From Deltaproteobacteria bacterium (GTDB lineage Bacteria > Desulfobacterota > DSM-4660 > Desulfatiglandales > HGW-15), in contig JAFGPH010000596.1 of NCBI GenBank assembly GCA_016926135.1, positions 1-7,519 on the forward strand: 7,519 nt of DNA, in the 5' to 3' direction. The translations under genes and the position numbers were made by a program. The notes under the pieces were generated by a model. That model was not told where the DNA came from, did no database searches, and was given only the letters and a program-made list of their open reading frames with translations. Positions 1 through 5,412 of this stretch are shown piece after piece (positions within the stretch are counted from its first letter, which is position 1; every line of letters starts with the position of its first letter).

Positions 1-1056
1 CGGGTCCTTTTCAAAGTACTTCTTGTATTCGCCCCAGGTGGTGGCCGCCACGGTGCGCAGTTCCCCCCTCGCCAGGGCCGGTTTGAGCAGATTGGCCGCA
101 TCACCGCCTCCCGCAGAACCGCCGGCCCCGATCAAGGTGTGCGCCTCATCAATAAACAGGATGATGGGCTTCTCCGATGCCTTGATCTCGTTGATCACCC
201 CTTTGAGACGGTTTTCGAATTCCCCCTTCACGCCGGCGCCCGCCTCCAGCAGCCCCATGTCAAGACCCAAAAGGGTGACGTCTCTCAACAGGTCGGGCAC
301 GTCTCCCTGGGTGATCCTCAAGGCCAGGCCTTCCACAACCGCGGTTTTGCCGACCCCGGGTTCCCCTACGCAAATGGGGTTGTTCTTCCTTCGCCGGGCC
401 AGGATGTCGACGATCTGGCGGATCTCGTGGTCTCTGCCGAAGACCGGATCGATTCCTCCCCCTTTTGCCTTTTGCGTAAAATCCGTACAGAAGCGCGCGA
501 GGAAGCCGCCTTCCCCGGCAGGTCTCGGCGCGGTACCGGGCCCTGCAGCCCGTCCTGCTTCCGCCCCCGGGGCCGCCTCGTGTTCCACCGAAGTCTTTGC
601 GAGGTTCCAGAACTGCTTCATGAGCGACTCCCGGCCGACGGTCTTCAGCAGATCCGCGTAGCGGCCCGAGGCGAAGAAGGTGGGCTTGGCCAGGAATGCG
701 GCCAGGACCGCCCCGGAGCGAACCTGGCGATCCCCCAGGTCGATGGAGGCGAGCATCCATGCATCCTGAAAAAGCTCCATGAGAATGGGGGAGAAAACCG
801 GCTTTGCCGCGTTCCCGGTCTTGAACTCCTCCAGCGTCTCTTCCAGGGCCTTCTTGACCCGGCCTGCATCCAGGTCAAACTGGCGAAGCATGATCGGCAC
901 ATCCGATCGCGGTTCTTCCAGGAGCTTGCTCAGGAAATGCTCTACCGTCACCTCGTAGTGTGTCCTGGAGACACACAGGCCCGCCGCGGCCTGGAGGGCG
1001 TTGGTGCAAAAGGGATTCAGACGCATAATCAGGGATTTCATGTCAACGGGTATCAT
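1..1056 (-). CDS. clpV: ClpV (TssH) T6SS sheath-disassembly AAA+ ATPase, N-terminal 352 residues, truncated by window edge
   Basis: ClpV is a cytoplasmic Hsp100/ClpB-type hexameric ATPase that unfolds contracted TssB/TssC sheath so it can be reused. Seen here: a Clp N-domain (about residues 8-150) opening with the family-typical LNPFC and an [11 protein letters not shown] segment (30-40); a Gly/Ala/Pro-rich linker (about 158-184); then the first AAA+ domain with Walker A GEPGVGKT (231-238), the conserved [14 protein letters not shown] loop (272-285), Walker [10 protein letters not shown] (299-307) and an [15 protein letters not shown] sensor-1 region (338-351). The second AAA+ domain would lie beyond position 1. 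The start at 1056 gives MIPVDMKSL, as expected for the family, and follows a moderate ribosome site (AAGGAAGG, 1070-1063, six bases upstream). The gene lies 243 bp downstream of tssG across a repeat-filled gap. The linker and the family-specific N-domain distinguish it from housekeeping ClpB, as does the T6SS context. No frameshift is visible. Confidence 0.96.
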   Translation of the reverse strand, partial: MIPVDMKSLIMRLNPFCTNALQAAAGLCVSRTHYEVTVEHFLSKLLEEPRSDVPIMLRQFDLDAGRVKKALEETLEEFKTGNAAKPVFSPILMELFQDAWMLASIDLGDRQVRSGAVLAAFLAKPTFFASGRYADLLKTVGRESLMKQFWNLAKTSVEHEAAPGAEAGRAAGPGTAPRPAGEGGFLARFCTDFTQKAKGGGIDPVFGRDHEIRQIVDILARRRKNNPICVGEPGVGKTAVVEGLALRITQGDVPDLLRDVTLLGLDMGLLEAGAGVKGEFENRLKGVINEIKASEKPIILFIDEAHTLIGAGGSAGGGDAANLLKPALARGELRTVAATTWGEYKKYFEKDP

Positions 1057-1078
1057 GGGGCACCTTCCTTTTTTGATG

Positions 1079-1120
1079 GAATACAGAATACACCACTCAG
1101 AATTCAGAAAGACGAATTCC
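1079..1120. repeat. degenerate heptamer tract (GAATACA/GAATTCA family)
   Basis: Six consecutive 7-nt units start at 1079, 1086, 1093, 1100, 1107 and 1114. The word GAAT recurs at 1079, 1086, 1100 and 1114, all in one 7-nt register. GAATACA is perfectly duplicated at 1079-1092, and GAATTCA and GAATTCC appear further on. The tract lies in the tssG-clpV gap, about 22 bp upstream of the clpV start and just outside its ribosome site. The period is seen directly; its origin and function are unknown. Confidence 0.7.
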
Positions 1121-1181
1121 CAGGCTCCACAACATTCGCTCAGTGCCCATCCGGAAAAGGAGGATCTCTGGATGGAGCCAT

Positions 1182-1223
1182 CAGCTTTCGGCTTTCTTGC
1201 TTCCTGCCGCCTGCCGGTCTTCT
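1182..1223. repeat. degenerate heptamer tract (CAGCTTT/CCTGCCG family)
   Basis: Six 7-nt units run in register from 1182. CAGCTTT is followed by a near-copy at 1189, and CCTGCCG is perfectly duplicated at 1203-1216. The composition differs from the GAATACA tract about 60 bp to its left, so at least two unit families occupy the same tssG-clpV gap. The DNA between them (1121-1181) shows no clear period, only weak short inverted matches such as CCATCC (1147-1152) with GGATGG (1170-1175). Confidence 0.6.
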
Positions 1224-1253
1224 CGTGTCCGTGATCCGTGTACGTGTCCGTGA
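1224..1253. repeat. mixed 6/7-nt tandem tract of CGTG words
   Basis: CGTG occurs at 1224, 1230, 1237, 1243 and 1249, a spacing of 6, 7, 6 and 6 nt. An exact 11-bp direct repeat, CGTGTCCGTGA, sits at 1224-1234 and 1243-1253. It directly continues the preceding heptamer tract in the tssG-clpV gap. The pattern is seen directly; no function is assigned. Confidence 0.7.
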
Positions 1254-1296
1254 GGACATCAAGGGTGAAACAGCCGTTGCGGGTTCTCGTCTTTCC

Positions 1297-1324
1297 TGCC
1301 TATTGCCTACCCCCTACTGCATAC
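1297..1324. repeat. heptamer tract (TGCCTAC family) overlapping the 3' end of tssG
   Basis: Four 7-nt units start at 1297, 1304, 1311 and 1318, for example TGCCTAC at 1304 and TGCATAC at 1318, all sharing the TAY ending. The tract straddles the tssG stop codon (1302-1300). Read on the minus strand, the CTA of one unit supplies that TAG stop, and the adjoining units encode the last residues of TssG. Confidence 0.7.
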
Positions 1325-2349
1325 TTTCCTGCGGCCGCCTGCGGCTGAAATCGCACCTCCGCCTCTCCCTCCGGGGGTTCTCCGGAGAATACCCAGCTCT
1401 CCCACCCCAGCCTGCACCAGTGAGGTCCACCGAGGCACACCGTCCGGACCTCCGTTGAAAGGACCGCAACCTCCAGATCCCATTCCAGGGGCTGATCCAG
1501 GTATGCGTGGATCAGGCGTAAGAGAAGCGAAAAGTCCTTCGTGTCCGGGAAAAGCCTTCGGAAGGTGTCCGTCTCCACCGGACCCACCCTGACCCGAAAG
1601 GCGCCCATGCGATCCTCCACCTGCAGGCCCACATAGCACTCCTCGCCGAGGACAGCACCCGACACCCCGAGGACGCATCTTTGGTCCTCGGGAATGACCG
1701 CCCGGCGAGGGACACACTGGATGATGTCCAGACGCTCCGTATCCAGGGCATCCGAGAGAAGGCTCTTCAGCGAGAGGGCCGAGCGCGGGCACTGAGTGAA
1801 GAGGCCGATGTAGCGGAGCAGGCCGAGGGGTCGCGAGATGCCGTCACGGAGTTTTTCCGTGCCGAACCCGGTGAGGCAGAAGAGCCTCTCGAGATACGCG
1901 GGGTCCTCCTCCTCGATGACCTTGAGGGCCTGACGGTATTTGCTCCAGCAGCGAAAGAACAGGGGGTAAAAGGGTGCATTGATGATATCCAGGAAATCCC
2001 GCACCACGGTCATGTCCTGGGATGCCTCATCCAACAGGTCTTCCGTGTAGAAAGTGGGAAGCGGTGAGGACACCCCGTAGAGACCGAGGAAGGTGGCGGT
2101 AATGAAAAAGCGGGGGGAGTCCCCGGGGAGCTGCTGAATGCCGGTGAGGTCCGTTTCGGGGAAACCGAGGGACAACTCGGGCCTTACCCGCACGATGCGA
2201 GCGAGGGTTTCTTCATCCAGCCTCCCTCCGCGGGCGACGGAAAGAGAATAACGGAGCAGTCGAATCGCCTGGATGAAGGAATAGCGGGCCCCGCCCTTCA
2301 GCAGGCTTTCTTCTATACCAAGAACCTCTCTCCCAGCCTGGGCGGCCAT
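1300..2349 (-). CDS. tssG: TssG, T6SS baseplate wedge component
   Basis: TssG (VasB/ImpH, COG3520) is a cytoplasmic baseplate protein that joins TssF, TssE and TssK in the wedges around the VgrG spike hub. The predicted 349 residues match the usual length. Seen: an N-terminal segment KGGARYSFIQAIRLL (18-32), the family signature FLGLYGVSSPLPTFYTE (87-103), and a C-terminal LGGPHWCRLGWESWVF block (306-321), the characteristic glycine/tryptophan end region. The open frame continues upstream to 2850 but only as a shadow inside tssF. I chose ATG 2349 because it gives the usual N-terminus and has AGGAG (2364-2360) ten bases upstream. It overlaps the end of tssF by 37 bp, which suggests translational coupling. 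The last residues (about 342-349, YAVGGRQ and the stop) are encoded by a heptamer repeat tract, so the native C-terminus was probably a little different. Confidence 0.95.
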   Translation of the reverse strand: MAAQAGREVLGIEESLLKGGARYSFIQAIRLLRYSLSVARGGRLDEETLARIVRVRPELSLGFPETDLTGIQQLPGDSPRFFITATFLGLYGVSSPLPTFYTEDLLDEASQDMTVVRDFLDIINAPFYPLFFRCWSKYRQALKVIEEEDPAYLERLFCLTGFGTEKLRDGISRPLGLLRYIGLFTQCPRSALSLKSLLSDALDTERLDIIQCVPRRAVIPEDQRCVLGVSGAVLGEECYVGLQVEDRMGAFRVRVGPVETDTFRRLFPDTKDFSLLLRLIHAYLDQPLEWDLEVAVLSTEVRTVCLGGPHWCRLGWESWVFSGEPPEGEAEVRFQPQAAAGKYAVGGRQ

Positions 2350-4049
2350 GCGTAGGTCTCTCCTGTGATGCTTTCCTCCACAAAAAGCCGTGTGAAGGCA
2401 TTGATGCTGCTGTACACGGCAAAGAAGTAATCCATCACCGTGCCGAAGAGAAAGAGATCTCCGGGGGACGCGAAATGATCCTGCCGGAGCTTCATCCGGA
2501 TTTCCCTGCCCCGCATCATGTGCCCGGAGACCAGCCGATCCACGGGCTTCACCTGGAGATCCTGGATCCCTTCCACGCGCTTGGTGTTGGCGGCGGTCTT
2601 GGCCCTGTCCCGCCCTTCCGGGAACACGTAGATGCCGAGCAGTTCCTTGATGGTGTCCACGCTCGCCACAGAGAGGTAATTCAGGGAGAGGTGGGAGAGA
2701 AAGTGCCACAGCGCATCGCTTCCCACCGGCGGATGAATCTGGGCCGTGGGCGCCAGGATGTTCCGGAACTCCGCCAGCTCGGGGGAGCTGGATGTGGTCT
2801 GAGAGATGTCTCCCAGTTGAAGCCGCTCGGGCAGGGTACCATTGGTGCATGTGAGCGAGATGGAAAGGGTCTCCTGGCTGTTGAAATCGGAGGAAGGGGG
2901 ATAAGTCAGGGACAGATACAGGTCCAGGGCCTGGGTCACGGGAGACTTCCTCCGGGCCACCGCATAGATGGGTCTTTCCTGTTCATGGTGTCCGAAAAAC
3001 TCGAAGGGAACGTAGTCCCGTTGTTCTACGCTCCCCTGCACCATGCCGACCACCCTGTCCAGGGAATGGACCTCGTAGTGCCCGCCGATCCTGTCCGTAG
3101 GCCTCACCCGGTACTCCGGCTGACGGTGGTCCACCACAACGGGATCCGCATCGTGAGAGAAGAGGTTCACTGCGGGGGAGACAAATAGCATGAAACTCTC
3201 CGGCCTGATTCTAGGAGGGGTGTGCGCGGATTGTGCCAATTCGAAGGAGATCTCAAAGGCGGAGCCGTTTCCCCGGTCCGTCCAGGCCTCCCACCCCCTC
3301 AGTTCCAGAAAGAGGAATTTCTCCGGCAGCACAAAGTACTCCTGCAGGATGCGGTATCCGGGAAAAGACTGCCTGGGGTAGGAGAGGAGGGACTCTTGCG
3401 CTGAGAAGCCCCCCGGCGCCAGGGCGGTGGAAGGCAAAGTAGCCGGAGCGCCTCCGGCTGCCGACCGGAAGGTAATGGTTTTCACCTGACGGTTCAGCAG
3501 GAGATAGAGATCCGCCGCATCGGGATACGATTCAGCCAGGTAGAAGCGCAGTCCCTGGGGCCGCCAGGCGGAAAGAGGCATGCCGGTAAGCTCCAGGGCA
3601 AGTCGAATCCGGGGAGGGCTTCCAGGTCTCTGCAGGTATTCCGCCGCCGTGATTCGAAGGGGGTGGAGATCCAGGTCGTAGCAGGTTCGGAAGAGGCAGG
3701 TCGTGCCGTCCAGCGGAACGGAACCGATCTGTACACCCGACGGGACTTTCAAAGATTCCTTCAGGCTCGGCTTGGGCATGAATGAAATCAGCGTCGCCGA
3801 GGGGATGGGCCGAAGATAGTGAGGGAAGATGAGATCCATGAGTCCGTGGATGATCTCCGGGAACTCGTCCTCCAATTTTTCCCGCAGGAGCCCGGTGAGG
3901 AAGGCGGTGCCCTCCAGCAATCTCTCCACGTCCGGATCCGGGGTCTGGCCGCTCAGCATGGGGGCCAGGGCCGGATGGGCCTTGGAGAACTCCACGGCCA
4001 GTTCCTTCAGATTCAGAAGCTCTCTCTGGTAATGGCGGCTAAAACTCAT
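2313..4049 (-). CDS. tssF: TssF, T6SS baseplate wedge component
   Basis: TssF (VasA/ImpG, COG3519) forms the baseplate wedge with TssG (two TssF per TssG in solved complexes) and TssE, and acts in the cytoplasm. The 578-residue product has the normal length. The N-terminus SFSRHYQRELLNLKELAVE (2-20), the PDPDVERLLEGTAFL block (about 37-51), the FPHYLRPIPS segment (about 75-84) and the C-terminal FLFGTVMDYFFAVYSSINAF region are typical of the family. ATG 4049 is preferred because MSFSRHYQ is the standard opening; a TTG two codons upstream (4055) is an alternative. No Shine-Dalgarno is visible in front of either start: the upstream DNA is a heptamer array ending at the start. The 3' end overlaps tssG by 37 bp, so the two are probably translationally coupled. 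No frameshift or internal stop is seen. Confidence 0.96.
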   Translation of the reverse strand: MSFSRHYQRELLNLKELAVEFSKAHPALAPMLSGQTPDPDVERLLEGTAFLTGLLREKLEDEFPEIIHGLMDLIFPHYLRPIPSATLISFMPKPSLKESLKVPSGVQIGSVPLDGTTCLFRTCYDLDLHPLRITAAEYLQRPGSPPRIRLALELTGMPLSAWRPQGLRFYLAESYPDAADLYLLLNRQVKTITFRSAAGGAPATLPSTALAPGGFSAQESLLSYPRQSFPGYRILQEYFVLPEKFLFLELRGWEAWTDRGNGSAFEISFELAQSAHTPPRIRPESFMLFVSPAVNLFSHDADPVVVDHRQPEYRVRPTDRIGGHYEVHSLDRVVGMVQGSVEQRDYVPFEFFGHHEQERPIYAVARRKSPVTQALDLYLSLTYPPSSDFNSQETLSISLTCTNGTLPERLQLGDISQTTSSSPELAEFRNILAPTAQIHPPVGSDALWHFLSHLSLNYLSVASVDTIKELLGIYVFPEGRDRAKTAANTKRVEGIQDLQVKPVDRLVSGHMMRGREIRMKLRQDHFASPGDLFLFGTVMDYFFAVYSSINAFTRLFVEESITGETYAWPPRLGERFLV

Positions 4050-4052
4050 GGG

Positions 4053-4129
4053 CAATGTCCAATGCAGAATGTAGAATTTCCAAGGTCCAAGTAAGGGGTT
4101 TCAGAGTTCGGATGTCAGGGGTCAGATCC
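4053..4129. repeat. eleven-unit degenerate heptamer array upstream of tssF
   Basis: Eleven consecutive 7-nt units stay in register from 4053 to 4129. The first six are of a CAATGTC/GAATTTC type (for example 4053, 4067, 4081). The last five drift to a CAGAGTT/CAGGGGT type (for example 4102, 4116). On the coding (minus) strand the array ends only three bases before the tssF ATG. The stretch 4130-4182 that follows shows no clear period beyond isolated words such as ATTGGAT. Confidence 0.75.
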
Positions 4130-4189
4130 AGTGAATGTCCGGTGCGCCTTCCGTGTTTCCATATTGGATGCTCTCTTCTTCACTTCGAA

Positions 4190-4224
4190 ATTGGACATTT
4201 TACAATGGACATTGGATATTCGTG
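4190..4224. repeat. heptamer array (ATTGGAC family) downstream of tssE, inverted relative to the tssF-proximal array
   Basis: Units start at 4190, 4197, 4204, 4211 and 4218, for example ATTGGAC at 4190 and AATGGAC at 4204. The family is the reverse complement of the CAATGTC units at 4053: TGGACATTG occurs here at 4207-4215 and its complement CAATGTCCA at 4053-4061. The two arrays therefore face each other across the tssE-tssF gap and could pair in the transcript. The left end abuts aperiodic DNA; the right end runs into the tssE stop hairpin. Confidence 0.7.
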
Positions 4225-4242
4225 CGGGTTTAGTCCCGCACG
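4221..4242 (-). other. perfect 8-bp inverted repeat wrapping the tssE stop codon
   Basis: CGTGCGGG (4221-4228) and CCCGCACG (4235-4242) are exact complements separated by six bases, and the TAA stop of tssE (4232-4230) lies in the loop. On the mRNA this would be a compact GC-rich hairpin. No T-run follows on the minus strand (the next bases are AATATCC), so it does not look like a standard intrinsic terminator. An RNA-stability, processing or partial-termination role is possible but inferred. Confidence 0.55.
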
Positions 4243-4643
4243 GTGATCTTCCCTCCTGCATCCACCACGGTCTCAAAGGTGACCGATTCCCCCCCCTCCC
4301 GCGCGAGCTCGGCCTGCACCTTGAAGCGCAGGGAGAGCACATCGTCCTTTTGAGGGTCGAACGTGATGTGCACCTTGGCCAGCCGGGGCTCGTACTTTTG
4401 AATCACACCCCTCAGGATCCTCTCCACTTCGTGCGTGGCCTGTGTGGAGAAGGCGCCGGGCAAGTCGGTGAAGTCGGGCATCCCGTAGTCCTCGGCGATC
4501 AACACGCTCCCCTGCTTGGTGTTCAGGATCCTCTGCAGGTGGCTCATCACCGATCGGACCTGCCGGCCGGGGTCGTTTCCTTCCCTGCGGTCCGGGTCCA
4601 CCTCCTTGTTGAAGATCCTCTCCAGGAGCCTTTCTTCGCGCAT
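4230..4643 (-). CDS. tssE: TssE, gp25-like T6SS baseplate protein
   Basis: TssE is the homologue of phage T4 gp25, a small cytoplasmic wedge protein that helps nucleate sheath polymerisation on the baseplate. The predicted product is 137 residues, normal for the family. It opens with MREERLLERIF and carries the hallmark segment RILNTKQGSVLIAEDYGMPD (about 38-57) and the gp25 EPR motif in YEPRL (84-88), followed by the beta-rich ITFDPQKDD...LRFKVQAEL core. The frame stays open upstream to 4790, but that part crosses an octamer repeat array and gives unfamily-like residues, so ATG 4643 is preferred. Nothing like a Shine-Dalgarno precedes it (the bases before ATG are TTTTCCCT). The gene lies between hcp and tssF, each across a repeat-filled gap of more than 150 bp. 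Identity is secure; the exact start is less so. Confidence 0.94.
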   Translation of the reverse strand: MREERLLERIFNKEVDPDRREGNDPGRQVRSVMSHLQRILNTKQGSVLIAEDYGMPDFTDLPGAFSTQATHEVERILRGVIQKYEPRLAKVHITFDPQKDDVLSLRFKVQAELAREGGESVTFETVVDAGGKITVRD

Positions 4644-4650
4644 AGGGAAA

Positions 4651-4742
4651 ATGGAGTATTGGAGCGACGGAGTGATGGAGTGATGGGATGGAAAATCGGG
4701 TTCCCCATGCCTCCACCACTCCAATACTCCATGACTCCACAT
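4651..4742. repeat. inverted pair of octamer arrays in the hcp-tssE gap
   Basis: In the left arm GGAG recurs every 8 nt at 4653, 4661, 4669 and 4677. In the right arm CTCC recurs every 8 nt at 4711, 4719, 4727 and 4735. The arms are reverse complements in register, with a perfect 14-bp match of ATGGAGTATTGGAG (4651-4664) to 4719-4732. A fully symmetric alternative pairs all four units of each arm plus an inner TGGG with about three-quarters identity. In the transcript the GGAG-rich arm comes first and the CUCC-rich arm lies directly upstream of the tssE start. A hairpin or cruciform is expected; any function is inferred. Confidence 0.85.
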
Positions 4743-4799
4743 TCGAACGCTCCGGGGCAGCCGCGCCTCAAGCCACCCTGGATGGTCCATGTGTGGTCT

Positions 4800-5288
4800 T
4801 TACGACTTCGGTTCCTTCCAGGAATCCTCGGCCTCGATGCCGTCGGGAACATAGGTCCAGATGATCTTGCTGTAGGTGAAGGAGACCTTCTCCATGTGAT
4901 GGTACGGCTTGCTCTCCTCCAGGAAGGTCTCCGGGAAAAAGCACTCCGCAGAGACGATGATCGCATCCTGGAGCTTCACGGTGTAGTATTTCTCTTCCTG
5001 CCCCTTGTCGTTGATGCGGTAGAAGTCAAGCACCACCTCGGAAAGCTGTTCCCCGCTCGTGAGGGCCTGCATCAGCTTGGGCGAGCTCTTGTCCAGCGCC
5101 TTGGTAACGGTCATGGGCATGTGGACCCTCTTCCCTGTGGGCAGCCCTGTGTGGGTGTCCCTGGGGATTTCTATCTCGTGGTCCAACGCGTACACCAGGA
5201 TCGTCTTCTCTCTCCCCTTCTGCGTGCAGTCGCCCTCGATCTTCCCCTGATTCTTCCCTGTCACGGACAAATAGGATGTCATCGGCAT
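4800..5288 (-). CDS. hcp: Hcp (TssD), T6SS inner-tube protein
   Basis: Hcp forms hexameric rings that stack into the tube inside the TssB/TssC sheath; it is expelled on firing and can carry effectors in its lumen. The 162-residue product has the normal size and, as usual, no signal peptide. Family features: GKNQGKIEGD (11-20), HMPMTVTKALDKSSPKL (56-72) and the closing beta strand MEKVSFTYSKIIWTY (132-146). There is no C-terminal effector extension. The frame is open upstream to 5408, but that part is read from heptamer repeat DNA. ATG 5288 is chosen because it has a strong AGGAGG nine bases upstream (5303-5298) and gives the expected MPMTSYLSV N-terminus; a second ATG two codons in (5282) is the only near alternative. 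It lies 124 bp after tssC, and its own good ribosome site fits a need for high expression. Confidence 0.97.
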   Translation of the reverse strand: MPMTSYLSVTGKNQGKIEGDCTQKGREKTILVYALDHEIEIPRDTHTGLPTGKRVHMPMTVTKALDKSSPKLMQALTSGEQLSEVVLDFYRINDKGQEEKYYTVKLQDAIIVSAECFFPETFLEESKPYHHMEKVSFTYSKIIWTYVPDGIEAEDSWKEPKS

Positions 5289-5297
5289 AGTGCAAAT

Positions 5298-5303
5298 CCT
5301 CCT
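5298..5303 (-). promoter_or_regulatory. ribosome binding site of hcp
   Basis: AGGAGG on the minus strand lies nine bases before ATG 5288. It decides the hcp start against the longer reading frame that begins in the heptamer tract at 5408. Confidence 0.8.
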
Positions 5304-5373
5304 CTCTGTGGATTGATTTGGGTGTTCGTTGCAATAGCGCGAAATCTCCAACGCAAATGAACGGTTTCTTCGG

Positions 5374-5408
5374 TTGACATTGGACGTTCTGCATTGGACA
5401 TCGGACAT
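5374..5408. repeat. heptamer tract (TGGACAT family) in the tssC-hcp gap
   Basis: Five 7-nt units start at 5374, 5381, 5388, 5395 and 5402, for example TGGACGT at 5381 and CGGACAT at 5402. The tract ends four bases from the tssC stop codon. A perfect 15-bp match, TTCTGCATTGGACAT (5387-5401), recurs as its reverse complement at 4055-4069 upstream of tssF. The rest of the gap (5304-5373) shows no clear period, promoter or terminator that I can support. Confidence 0.75.
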
Positions 5409-5412
5409 GCTT

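Noticed and set aside
1123..1179. Hairpin between GGCTCCA (1123-1129) and TGGAGCC (1173-1179)
   Set aside because: Seven bases of stem over a 43-base loop in GC-rich DNA is weak and probably chance.
1172..1234. Plus-strand 20-codon ORF ([12 protein letters not shown]...) with AGGAGG at 1158-1163, eight bases upstream
   Set aside because: The spacing is good, but the peptide is encoded largely by CAGCTTT/CCTGCCG repeat units, and a single SD-like word in a GC-rich gap is likely chance.
139..1458. Plus-strand open frame of 439 codons opposite clpV
   Set aside because: It is antisense to the Walker A/B-containing clpV frame, then runs through the repeat gap into tssG; no domain is recognisable.
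4053..4224. CRISPR array
   Set aside because: Units are 7 nt and contiguous with no spacers of regular length, so this is not a CRISPR repeat-spacer pattern.
4651..4742. Intrinsic terminator after hcp
   Set aside because: The inverted arms are long, separated by a large loop and not followed by a T-run on the minus strand, so it does not fit the usual terminator form.
4644..4790. N-terminal extension of TssE by 49 residues
   Set aside because: The sequence is read from the octamer array and has no family resemblance. It is kept only as a residual alternative because the favoured start lacks an SD.
4131..5360. Plus-strand open frame of 409 codons opposite tssE and hcp
   Set aside because: It crosses two conserved minus-strand genes and the octamer arrays; it reads as a composition shadow.
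5304..5373. Sigma-54 promoter for hcp in the tssC-hcp gap
   Set aside because: I looked for TGGCAC-N5-TTGC-like elements on the minus strand and saw none; no sigma-70 boxes were convincing either.
5289..5408. N-terminal extension of Hcp by 40 residues, starting MSDVQCRTSN
   Set aside because: The extension is translated from heptamer units (its ATG is in a repeat) and does not resemble Hcp; the strong AGGAGG before 5288 marks the real start.
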